The notes beneath the pieces are model-generated. The model did no database searches and was not told the origin of the DNA. It saw only the letters and a list, made by a program, of their open reading frames with translations. A program made the translations under genes and the position numbers. Shown piece by piece: positions 22,785 through 33,608 of a stretch of 64,000 nucleotides of DNA; position 1 is the first letter of the stretch, and each line of letters starts with the position of its first letter. The stretch is from Cryptococcus deneoformans JEC21 (Eukaryota > Basidiomycota > Tremellomycetes > Tremellales > Cryptococcaceae). The stretch covers positions 90,001 through 154,000 of the forward strand of contig NC_006684.1 of assembly GCF_000091045.1 (NCBI RefSeq), read 5' to 3'.

Positions 22785-25457
22785 CTATTCCTCCCCAGCT
22801 TTGACATTAGTCCGCTCAACCTGAGCTTGCAACTGTTCCTTGCGCAACACTTCAGCAGCAATCTTCTCCTCAACCTCCCTGGCCTTGGCAGCGATAACCT
22901 CGGGGCGGACCTCATCCTCAGATCTGATGGCAGTCTCACGCTTCTCAATAGCATTATGGTTCTTGCCAAGATGAATGTCATAGGTAAAGATACCGAAAGC
23001 GAGAGAAAGCATGGACATGATAAGAGCGGCGAGGTAAAGAGGCTTGATAGCCTCGTTGTAAGCTAAAAAAAAATTAGTAAAGGCAGGAGTAAGAAAGAGA
23101 AGATCACTGGTCTTACCAGTGATGACCAAGTCTCGAGGCTCGGTGGTACGGGCGATAACGATGGAGCCAAAGATCTCGGCAATCTCAGTAGAATTGTGAG
23201 TAGAGCCAAGGTACTTGGTGAGAGCCTCGGGGACTCGTCTGTTCCACACAGAAGCAGAGATGGCAGACCCGATAGCACCGCCAATAGAAGTCCAAAGGGC
23301 GAGGATAGCCATGGCGAGGGCCATGTCCTGGTGGGCGACAGAACCTTGACAAGCAACTTGGGAGGAAGTAACGCTGATACCACCACCGATAGAAATGAGG
23401 ACTCGGGACATGACAATGACACCGTCGCTCATGTTGCCGTTAACGGAAAGGTAGTTCAGACCCATACCACTACATAATTTGATTAGTATTGAAGCATTCC
23501 TTTTCGCAACTAATGTATAGCTTACATGATTCGGATGGCAAGACCAGAAAGCTGGAGGTATTTGAACCTGTGGGTGTATCGCTGGACCAAACCGGCCAAG
23601 ACGGAAAAGAAACAGAGACCAACGGTCAGAATGTTCATGATGTAGGTGTAGTCTTTGTCCTGTTTTCGAAGATCAGCATGAAGAATGATGCAGATCTCAA
23701 TTCGAGCAAAAAACATACGTTGTAATCCTTAACAACATAGAGCCAAGAGGACCAGTAGGTATCGGAAAGGTAACCACTAAAAAAATTGGGTCAGCCCCGT
23801 GTATTCAACTTATATTCCACCCCTCTGGAATAGTGATATCAGGCTTTTTACTCACGAAAGATAATAATTCCAGTCGATAAGCAAACAGCAGACCTAAAAG
23901 AAACATGACGTCAATAATGTGAACAGAACTCAAGAAGTGCGGGAATTGATTTACGAAAGTTCGGTTGAAAACACGCTTAGGCATGATGGGGTGAGAAGCC
24001 ACCTTCCATTCCCAAAGGCAGAAGGAAATGAACAAAACGCCACCAACGACGAGGAGAGCAATAAGGGAAGCTGCGAAAGCATTATCAGCATCGATAAAAG
24101 CCATAAAAATAGGGCAAATAAGTGGTCATTCACAAACAAACTTTGACATCGCAAGGTTGTGTAGTTATGAAATAAAAAGAAAAAGAAAACACTCACGGTT
24201 CTTGTAGCCGCCCTTAGCGGTGGTGTAAAGAGTGAAAGGAGAAAGGATACAGCCGAAAGCGAAACCCATGAGAAGGAGACCAACCGCATCAATTCGTCGA
24301 GCATAGTAGAGGCAAGTAGCGATGAAGGGTCGTTTCTCAACGGTCTGACCGGCAAGAAGCTTCTCTCGAGCGTAGGTAGAGGAAGCAAGAGAGAGGGCAC
24401 CGATCTTCTTAGCTCTCCAGTCGGCCCAAAAGAGAACAAGGATGGCGGGGATAACGACACAGGGAATCATGATACAGAACATGCCGTACTATGGAGAATG
24501 AGTGTGTTTCTTTTGTAGAAGCTGCGGAGGAATACTCACACCCCATCGCCAACCGTTAGCAGAGTAGGCATTGATACCGTCAGCAATGTTACCAGCCTGT
24601 GTACACAATTAAACACGACTCAAAAGGAGGATTTGAAAGACAGAAACTTACAACGAAGGCGAAGGGGATAAAAGGCAAGGAATAGAGACCAATGACTAAA
24701 CCACGCCATTGCAAGGAAGTGATGTCGGCCTAATCAGAGGTTTAGCTAGGTGAGGGGTTATCAGAGTAGGAAATAAATTTACCAAGAGGATGGAGGTGAT
24801 AAAGTCGAGGCCAGTGTTACCAATGGTGTAAATAACTTCACCCCCGGCGACATCGGCAACGCTCTTAGAAGCAGCAACGACGATGTAACCAATGGTGTAG
24901 AATAGGACGGAAAGAGCGAGAGCCCAAGGACGGGAGAAGAGATCGGCCAACTTGGCAAGAAAAGGCTTAGCCACACCAGCCATGATACCGGTAATAACAC
25001 TAATTGTACCGAGAACGGTGTGCTCCCCGAAAGCAGAGGTAGCGAAAGCAGTGTCTGAAAGTATCTCCATCTGTTAAATCCATCGATTACGATCAGAAAA
25101 AATACACACAGTAATAAGTAGTCATTTGAGAGAGACCGTAGGCAATGGAGATCAAAGCAATGGAACTGTACCAGCGTTAATGATTGCCCAAAAATGAATG
25201 TATTGAATGACTCACCCCCAAAGGGTCCAGAGCTTCCAACCGTTACCGAAGACGAGGTACAAGGCTTCGATCTTGGTAACACCGGCACTCTGCTCAATCT
25301 CGATACTGGACTTGTCATCATCTTGGTGCAAATGGTTGATTTCGAGATCTGTGGGATCAGGTTTGGCGTCTTTGTGGTCGGTAGCAACACGCTCGAAGGC
25401 AGGTCGCTGGTTGATTGCGCTAACGACAGAGGGAGCGTCCACGGATGGTCGGGACAT
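22785..25457 (-). CDS. MFS siderophore-iron transporter (Sit1/Arn family)
   Basis: Twelve exons (25457-25216, 25165-25108, 25070-24783, 24729-24652, 24596-24540, 24488-24197, 24070-23955, 23893-23856, 23776-23719, 23659-23526, 23469-23117, 23062-22785) join in phase to 663 aa. The family pattern includes TAFATSAFGEHTVLGTI, LADLFSRPWALALSVLFYTI, the SANGWRWGYGMF segment, GYLSDTYWSSWLYVVKDYN and QVACQGSVAHQDMALAM. About 14 membrane segments are expected, with a charged cytosolic N-terminus and a Glu/Lys-rich C-terminal tail. It most likely imports ferric siderophore complexes, across the plasma membrane or from endosomes. An upstream in-frame ATG at 25499 would add 14 residues; I prefer 25457 (MSRPSVDAPS). 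An iron-GATA motif lies in its promoter. Close xenosiderophore paralogues exist in these fungi, so no symbol is given. Confidence 0.92.
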
Positions 25458-25529
25458 GGTGATAGCGTGGCGCAGGCGGATTTTTCGTGATAGATACAAA
25501 AAGGAGGTGAAAAGGAGATGACGAGTGGT

Positions 25530-25541
25530 CGTTTATATAGA
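25530..25541 (-). promoter_or_regulatory. TATA-like element of the siderophore transporter gene
   Basis: On the minus strand the sequence reads CTATATAAAC, about 75-85 bp before the ATG at 25457. Position and sequence suit a TATA box of an inducible gene. It is adjacent to a GATAA core. Confidence 0.45.
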
Positions 25542-25835
25542 TAACAAAGAGATCTTCCAAATACGCATGAGGTCAACTTTTTTTCCTGGTACCGTAAGGA
25601 AGCCCGACTGAAAACTGGAACCAGCTTGCCCAAAAGCCTGTGGAACGTAGAATATCGAAAGCCGCTCCACACACAGGGATTTCGAAAAATTTAGATACCT
25701 GCCCTTGAAAAGTACCTGAGATGAGCTGAATAGTGATTGTGCATGATTTGATTAGGAAGACGAAGGGTTCGGCCGATAACAGATATAAATGTTTACGGCA
25801 GCGAAACTTATGGTGGTTGGTGGATATCTAGCGGT

Positions 25836-25844
25836 ATCAGATAA
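25836..25844 (+). promoter_or_regulatory. Iron-responsive GATA factor site (ATCWGATAA)
   Basis: ATCAGATAA is an exact match to the ATCWGATAA consensus bound by fungal iron-regulatory GATA factors (the SreA/Urbs1 group; Cir1 in Cryptococcus belongs to this family). It lies about 380 bp upstream of the siderophore transporter start and about 440 bp upstream of HTD2. Site and gene function agree, so iron control of the transporter is a reasonable inference; binding is not shown by sequence alone. Confidence 0.65.
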
Positions 25845-26286
25845 TCCACGAAAAGTGGAGAACGCACGCGCAGGTGATGCAATCTCTCAAATCCTGAAAA
25901 ATTGCTCGACGGGGTCTTGCGTGCATCATTTGAGGGTAGTCGATATATTTGACAGTGAGAATGTCTGCCAGGCCCAGGAACACCTCGGAGAATTGTGCCG
26001 AATTGCGGATCTTTGAGCGCCCAGCCCCAGGGCTAGCGCCCAAGGCAGAGGAATAGCCGCTGTGTGTACCTGACAGCTTCCATCTTTCACAGTTCCCAAC
26101 TCCAGATCTCAGAGGGCATTCGACTAAAACAGGCGCCCGGCGCCTTTTTTAATCCCGCTACCATAACATAACCCCCCGCCCATCGTCCTTTTTCGCCCCT
26201 TTGTCGCTTCCTCTTGTACACATATACATGCTTCCATACCTAGTCCACATTTTTGCCACTCTTACTTTTCATCATCGGTTTTATCC

Positions 26287-27704
26287 ATGAACTTTTGCCG
26301 CTCGCCGCGCCTATTTCAGCGCTCCTCCCTTGCAAGCCGTCACCGGGCGCGTTTTGGTCGACTTTACAGCAGTAGTCCGTCCGACTTGGAGTCGTGGATC
26401 AGTAGTTTGACCAACAAGAAGCCAGAAATCACTCATGATTTCATCGATGCGGATCGCTGCAGTCAGCTTTTGCGGGTGCTTCCCACTCGCCAGCAAGGTG
26501 ATTACATAGGCGATGTCCCTGCAGGCAACCGTCTACCTCCTGCTCACCATCTAATCTTTTTCCGACCGAAGCCTATGCTGCGAGATCTCGGTCCTGATGG
26601 ATCATCAGTGGTTAGTTTGTCACCTTTCGTCATTATCATCATCCATTTTCTCCGCATGCTATTCATCACGTCAATCACCATGGTCTCGGATCTACTATCT
26701 GTCAAGTTGTAACGTGTTGGTCGGCTCGACCAAGGTTTCCTCCATTGTCACGACTTGGGACACGTATGGCACGCGAATTGTTGAAGAGGCCAGAGGGTCG
26801 AGTACGGAAATATCATTGATCATGGAGGTTGAAGCATATCCTCGGTCTTATTAGTCTCAGCATGTAGGAGCTCCTCGCTAACTTAACATCTTATCGGCGC
26901 AGGAAATGAATGCACCACCTCCCTTTACCAGACGAATGTGGGCAGGAGGCTCCATGGTCTGGTCCGAAACTAATTCATTACAAGTTGGCTCGCCGATGAC
27001 GCAAGCGCTCAGCATACCTCGGGTGGAGCACAAAAAAGGAATGGTATTCGTCCATCAGCAACGAGTTCTATATCCGGGCATTCAGGAAACGGCCAGCACT
27101 GATGGATGGGCGTTAAAGGAAACGAGGATCCATGTTTTTCGACCGGCCCAACAGGCTGTTACTCCTGCCACCTCGGGTATGTCCTCATGGAGACAAGACG
27201 CTTTATCACGCCAGACTCCAATAAACTCCTAGCAAACCTCCGATGCGAAGTATTCAGAGGAACAACCGCTGACGAATTGTCTGTTTGCGACATTTAGGAG
27301 ATTCATCCCTTGCTCACTCTTCCGACTCTCATCTGAATAGCCATGCCGACAAAGATGACGCCCCCTATCAATTCTATTATACTCCAACTTCCCCTTTACT
27401 TTTCCTTTACTCCGCGTTAACACATAACCCTCATAAGATCCATTACGATCAGGATTGGTCCGTAGCAAAAGAAGGGCAGAGAGGTCCCCTCGTCCATGGC
27501 CCTTTAACTGCCACACTTCTTGTAGAATTGGCAGGTCAGGTCGAAGGGAAGAAGCTCAAAGAATTTAACTATCGGGCTACCTCACCAATGCTATTGGATG
27601 AGGAGATCAGAATGACTGGTCGGTGGTCAGAAGGCGGAGTGTTGACGTTGGAAGCAAAACAAGGGACCAAGGTGGGAATGAAAGCCACAGCTAGTTTTGT
27701 ATGA
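26287..27704 (+). CDS. HTD2: Mitochondrial hydroxyacyl-thioester dehydratase type 2 (FAS II)
   Basis: Three exons (26287-26610, 26903-27176, 27298-27704) give 334 aa. The N-terminus MNFCRSPRLFQRSSLASRHRA is an Arg-rich mitochondrial presequence. The body matches fungal HTD2/MaoC-like dehydratases: RLPPAHHLIFFRPKPMLRDL, APPPFTRRMWAGGSMVW, then HKKGMVFVHQQRVLYPG and the hot-dog active-site region NPHKIHYDQDWS with GPLVHGPLTATLLVEL. The enzyme dehydrates 3-hydroxyacyl-ACP in mitochondrial fatty-acid synthesis, supplying the lipoic acid precursor. All phases agree. Introns are unusually long, 292 and 121 nt; the first contains a perfect short hairpin. It diverges from the siderophore transporter gene. 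Confidence 0.9.
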
Positions 27705-28865
27705 CCTTGCCATGTAATATATACCAACCCGTTGGGGGGGGAGGGACTTACGCCTCAGATTATATCGAGCAGAAACAATAATCAATTAGGAAGGATTTGA
27801 TGTATTTGAAAGTATGAGGGTCGAATTGTGTTGAAGACAATTAGTTGTAGACAATCTATGGATGAGCAGTTGACCCTAGTAGTACCATATCTAAGGATGC
27901 GCGGATCGCCACCATAATTTGCTGATGGATGACTTGAGGCATCGCTCAATACTTATATCGCTATAGGAACATTGGTGCTAAGCTTTGGAGCAAGTAAACA
28001 ATTAGATAGAGCACATTGGCCTAGCAATACTTCCTTCCAAACCAGCTGCCGACAGCGAGAAATCTGTGGCTTGTATAATATATATGTGCACTAATCTTTC
28101 GCGAATTTGCTATTATCCTACGTACCTTGTTATATCCCGTTCCGAAGCCTCTTTACTTCTAAATCTTTTCCATCCTATTATCATCCCTGCTATCACAAAC
28201 AGTTGGATGGGTTACACCACTTCCACAGAATCTCGTCGTTCCTTGCAGTGAATGTTGTTTGCTAATGTTTTACCGCAAAAGTCGCATTTTAGCAAGCAAG
28301 CTTCTCTTGCGCTACTCTGGTTCTACCCGAAGATCTGTAGTAACATTAGTACAATTTCGCGGTTGAGAGATCACGAAAATCTTCATCCAGCTTTCAGTAG
28401 AGTTGCTCTGTAAGATATGATGTATTGCCTTCTTTTTTTGCTTCAACCACCGCCCATAATATTGGTGAGAACAGTTCTGCCACGAGCGATATTTTTAACC
28501 TTTTTTTCCTAGGCTTGATCTGCTATCGCTGCATCTCTTCGTATTATTGTAGTTCTCTCTCGCTATTGTCTCATAAAAATTCAAGTCTTATAATATCTAA
28601 AATCTTCTATTACCCTCTATTCATCTTTGAAGATATCAGTGTTCATATGTGCATATCTATACCCATTTCGAAGGTTATATTACAATCAGCTCGTGCCGGC
28701 AAGTATCTTGTCTGTAACGACTGGAAAGGCATCCAAAAGCTCATCTTCCAACTTGATCGGGAGTTGTCCTTCGCTTCTTACTCTATTACATATTTAGCTC
28801 GTAAGTCTTCGCGATCCCTCCCCCGAATATGTTTGGAGACGGGCTTGCAGCGGAAGAGGGTTACT
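27705..28865. other. gene-poor region
   Basis: AT-rich sequence downstream of HTD2. A plus-strand open frame (28425-29171) has low-complexity hydrophobic composition and its last part is made by the minisatellite; I do not accept it as a gene. Confidence 0.45.
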
Positions 28866-28998
28866 GTGTTTTTCGTCCACCTTCATGTGTTTTCTTCCAC
28901 ATTCATATATTTTCCTTCCACCTTCAAGTGTTTTTTGTCCCACCTTCATGCTTTTCCGTCCACTTTCATGTGTTTTTTTCGTCCACCTTCACGTGTCC
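28866..28998 (+). repeat. degenerate minisatellite, about 21-23 bp unit, six copies
   Basis: Units resembling TTTTCCGTCCACCTTCATGTG follow each other six times with substitutions and 1-2 base indels. The repeat lies at the 3' end of the minus-strand open exon at 28946-29493 and contributes its last codons. Confidence 0.8.
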
Positions 28999-29493
28999 TT
29001 TTCCTTTTCTGCTTTGATGACGAATATAAACGTCGTGAAGGCATTGCCTCCACAGACTCGGTCCGGCGAGCCATGTCCCTGGCGTACTTCGCGGCATCTA
29101 CAGAGGTTGGAGGCGGCGAAGGCGACAGACCGCGGTTACAGGGGGCATCAAAATCGGCAGCCGTCAAGTAGTTTCTGCAGCTGTCCTCTCCATGTGCAAT
29201 CGGAGCATTATTCACACCCATGAATTCGTGATTAGATGAAGAGTGCACATCGTGGGCGCCATCTCTTTTTTGCCTTTTTGGCCCTCCCAATAAGCCTATC
29301 ATACCGCATTCTGCCATGGCCCAAAGGTAATCACTCTCGGCTGCCCTCCCAGTTGACACGGCTGCAGTCGCAATTGCAGGAGCGTAAGGCCAGTTGAGTC
29401 TATTGTAGGCAAATCCGGGTAGCGTTGCCGGCTTATTTGAGTTCTCGCTTTGGTATTCTAATTTGGCGCCCTGCGATGTTTCTGATGTTTGAT
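28946..29493 (-). CDS. unrecognised open exon (hypothetical, 3' part of a gene)
   Basis: A minus-strand frame is open for about 182 codons, from just after a good acceptor (CTAAC branch, then TTGCAG at 29499-29494) to a TGA at 28946. It reads for example LPGFAYNRLNWPYAPAIATA and PKRQKRDGAHDVHSSSN, and ends in a very basic tail (SKQKRKRTREGGRKKHMK) partly encoded by the minisatellite. I do not recognise the family. The 5' exon is not clear: the next upstream minus-strand open frame (29763-29560) does not join convincingly, and the first internal ATG comes late. It could be a genuine lineage-specific gene, a decayed gene, or chance. Confidence 0.35.
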
Positions 29494-30275
29494 CTGCAAG
29501 TGTATATTGTTTCGGTTAGTGTAATTCGCGGTGAGGGAAGAGGGCAGGCGTCGAATTTGCTAGTGAAGGGCAAACTGAAGCCAGCAAGGGTTGGTGTGGA
29601 GTAAAATAGTCAAGTTGTTTCGCCTAATGACTATGTATATAAACGGAAAAGGGGGAAGATCCCTTCTGTAAAGAACAACGGGTGTCGGACAAAAGCAGCC
29701 ACGGCAGGATGAAGAATAAATATTGCCAAATCCTCGTGTAATTATTGCCAACCAACTCCCCATGCATAGCCTATAGACTGAAGCTTCTCTATGGGGGGAA
29801 CCCTAAGAGATAACGCATGCTTTTTTGCATTGGGAATTCGCGGCCTTTAGTAGGGCCTGTCCGGTAACTTCAAATAGGCTATATTTTAGGCATATAAATA
29901 ATTCCTGCTGAAGTGGTGACTCCTCGTCGTCATCATCGAGCCTCCACCATTACTGACCTTCATCAGACGCTTATTTTATAATTACGTACTATGGTCTGCT
30001 CCAATCGACGACGAGAAGTGACGTCGATAATTATATCTTCCAATACCTCCCCTAAGCAAATATTATGGTTTCCCACCTATTTACCGTCGCCAACTGAAGC
30101 GATACATTATACGTTAATATAACAAGCAGTCGGTATTTCTCAAATCTGCTCGACTACTTGCAAACTGCAACCATTGTCATATTGTTTAGCCTTTCAGGCA
30201 CTATAATAGCTACTTCATTTGCTCCACTACTAATAGTTGACTCCCATTCTTCTTATACCACACAACAGCGAAAAG
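29494..30275. other. intergenic, upstream of the MDR reductase
   Basis: AT-rich sequence with short open frames only. The last 150 bases are likely the leader of the reductase gene. No RNA gene is seen. Confidence 0.45.
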
Positions 30276-31739
30276 ATGTCTGTCCATGCCAAGTCTGACC
30301 CTCAAATCCCTCAGATTATGAGGGCATGGACCCAAAACGAGGTCAGTCAAATTTGCCAATAACAATCGGCGGAAGGGGTTATGAGAGCATCACCTGCTGT
30401 CTCGTTCGTAATAACCGGCTGACAGCCAAACCTGCAGTCCAATTGGCTCTCAATCACCGAAGTCCCTATTCCACAGCCCAAGGTCAATCAGGTACTCATT
30501 AAGGTCGAATACGCCGCGCAGGTACGTATTTTTTTCGATGATTATTTGCAAAATGTGTACAGCTAACCAGCTGCGTCTTCATAACAGAACCCTACCGATT
30601 GGAAACATGCTGTTGGACAATCTCTTCCTGGCGTGATCAACGGCTGTGATTACGCTGGAACCGTCGTAAAACTCGGTTCTCAACTCAAGACTCCTCTGAA
30701 GATTGGCGATAAGGTTGCGGGATGTGTCCATGGTGGTTGGTCTAAGGAAGAGGGCTCTTATGCCGAGTATGCGGTTATCGACAGCAACATGTGCTTCATT
30801 GTCCCCGAAAGAATGAAAATGGAAGAAGCCGCAACGTATGGTGTCGGCTGGGTCACTGCTGCTCAGGTAAGCTATCATTTGTACTTTTGAGAATATGGGA
30901 GCTAAATGATATGATTCATCAGACTATTGTCTTGCGACAGGGCAAGGCCTTCCCTCCTGGTGATACCAAAGTGCTCGGGAACCCATGGGTATGTATGCTG
31001 TAGAATTTCAAGACAGTAATAGGTAATCTCTTTCCGTTTAGTACATCATCTACGGCGCCTCCACTTCTGTTGGTCTCTTTGCTGTTCCTCTTGCCAAAGC
31101 TCTGGGCTATCGAGTGCTCGGAGTTTGCTCCCCTCACTCATTTGACCTCGTTAAGTCTTATGGGGCCGATGCGACTGTCGATTACCACGACCAGGACAAA
31201 GCCATTGAGGAAGCGTTGAAGATTACCGACGGTGGAGTCGAGTACGCTCTCGATACTATATCGCAGGATGATTCTTTTAGAATCACCATTAAAATGATGG
31301 GCAAGAAAGGCAAGCAACTCAACGCCACCCTTCCAGTTCCCGACAAGGCTCAAAAACTCAATCCTAACCTTAAGACCGAGTTTACTCTCATGTACTCCCT
31401 CTTTGGTATCGTGAGTTGGTTCCCAACATTGTACGGTTGATATTGATAGTTCTTTCAGGAATTCGATTGGACACCTCGTTCTTCTGAAAAAATGATGATT
31501 TCAGCCACCAAGGAGGACAGGGCCTTTGGTGAGGAGGTTTACAAAAGGACTCCGGAATTGATCGCCAAGTATGGCATCAAACCCAACCCTATTGTCATCA
31601 AAGGCAACTTTGACGATGTCGCTAAGGGTCTTGAAGACTTGAAGGTGAGGAGTTTCTCACCTTTCTGAAGGACATGATGCTGATCATGCTATAGAACGGC
31701 AAGGTTTCCGGTGAGAAGCAAGTTATTAAAATGGCGTAA
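30276..31739 (+). CDS. Zinc-independent medium-chain dehydrogenase/reductase (enoyl-reductase-like)
   Basis: Seven exons (30276-30341, 30426-30521, 30588-30866, 30923-30988, 31042-31410, 31459-31644, 31695-31739) give 368 aa. The pattern is that of fungal trans-acting enoyl-reductase-like MDR proteins: QPKVNQVLIKVEYAAQNPTD near residues 36-58, VINGCDYAGTVVKLG, the nucleotide-binding YIIYGASTSVGLFA with VDYHDQD downstream, and no Cys/His set for a catalytic zinc. It is probably an NADPH-dependent reductase of alpha,beta-unsaturated carbonyl compounds. No polyketide synthase lies nearby, so a role in secondary metabolism is not supported here. Confidence 0.88.
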
Positions 31740-33608
31740 AAGAATTCAATAGACCAGCACTACGTACGGAGCACAACTGAAATGCAACAATCCGTGTGCA
31801 AAATGTACAATGGTAAACTTACACAATAAGCATGGTAGCAATGCTGCTCCCCATTCCTTTTCTTCCTTGGCTTGTCACTGTCACTTGGAAGAAATTGTCT
31901 GCCAATTGCGGATAATTATCCACTCGCCCAGGAGAATGCATTCACTCTCCACTCATATCTCCGTTCCCAACCGATAAGGTGACATGATATAAAACGGTGC
32001 ATTCATTGCGAACAGTAATGAAACCATCGACCATTGAGCTGGGCTTAGACACCAGACACCAGACACTTGCGGATAGAATATGGTGCCATGAATCAGGATG
32101 TTTCATTCACTCTTCATACAAAGAGACTGATGGAATAATGGATTATGGATGACTGGATGATGGAGTCGGTTATAAACGTTGTTTGTAGGCGTAATCACTA
32201 AGCAGTAGCAAGAACCGAGATGTGACAGACTTTCAACTTACACGATTTAACACATAACATAGGTCAGTTCTTCACCCCACCATTTCGATTATTGAATGGA
32301 GATTGAACTCAGTCCATCGTGGTTTGGACCCGACCTCTATGGCGTATGTAAGAAGGTCCTATTTACTGTCCATGAAATGTGTGGAAATTTTACGCATTAA
32401 ATACTGTCCTGTGCTCTGTATGTAGCCTTGTGATGCCAGATCGAGCGAGAATCATGAATTTTGAAGTAGCCCAGAACTAATCAATAATAGACAGTGCTTC
32501 AATTCCTTAGCATCTTAGGAGAAGGAGTGCCCTACTAACGAAGTGTATACGTATAGAATGAAACAAGTCATGTAATAACGAATAGTAATTGCAGCTACTT
32601 GGTACGGCATAACGGGACAACATCTTGATATCTTGAAATCCATTAATTTATTGTTTAAGTTTTGTATGGATCTATCTGATGTTTTCGATACTTGAATTAA
32701 TGTGAAGTGATTGATAGAAATAGAAGTGGGCGAGATGAAGAGAGATGGATGGTGGGCGACGACCTGCAAAGAGGAACAAGGAACAATGATGGAAGATGGT
32801 CCGAAGATCTGCCGCTCCGATCGGGACTACTTAGTCGGTGACTAACGTACCCTGACCGCCAAAACCGATAAACCGTCGTGGTAATAACCTTTGTCTCCAC
32901 CACACGTCGCTTGTTCATGTGAAATTTTGCATGCCTTCTGTTGTGAGTCAATACATTTGTCTTTTGCCGCCTCCTCAGATACCTAATCCTCGTGATTGAC
33001 CTATCCGGTTGGTCATTCCGACAGAAATTTGGAGCATTCCCATTAGACAAGGCTTGTTGTACTGATTAATTGGGACTGAAGTCGACCAAGGAAACAACAA
33101 GCGAGAGTTTATTTTCCGTCAAACTTCACGACTTCGGATTCCGGTCAGAGACAGGACAAACTGTTGATCTCTCATAGGACCCCATATACCCTAGAACATT
33201 ACCCTGTGGTGCCCATCACTTAGGATATAATTTATAAATGAACAGCGACTTTCGGTGTCTGGTCGGCAACTGACGCGTCAAAAATTTATCTTCACCATGA
33301 TGCTGTCCTATTAGCTCATCGTTCTCGCCTTTGCCACTCGCAAATTTACATTTCTCCAAAAACCAGAAGCTATAAAGCGGTTTCTGGGGTGATTTTTCCT
33401 ATTCTTATATAATACACCTTCTTGCTTTTCTCTTTCATTTGTATTCGCTTTACTATCTTCTTGGGGCTTTTATATTGACAGCATCCAGCTGGTTTTCCGA
33501 TAGATCCTGTCTGGACCGACAAAATCAGGCCTGTAACATATAAAAACCAAACTCCTATTTTAGTACCTCTTTCACCATCTTAGCACCAGCATTAAGCAAT
33601 CCGCTACG
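31740..33608. other. long intergenic region
   Basis: About 1.87 kb without a supportable gene. A short tandem (three AGACACC-type units near 32046) is present. A 117-codon minus-strand open frame (32697-33050) has no features. The 200 bases before 33609 are pyrimidine-rich, a likely leader. Confidence 0.5.

Noticed and set aside
28425..29171. 248-codon plus-strand open frame
   Set aside because: Composition is low-complexity hydrophobic and its second half is the minisatellite; no splice structure or family match.
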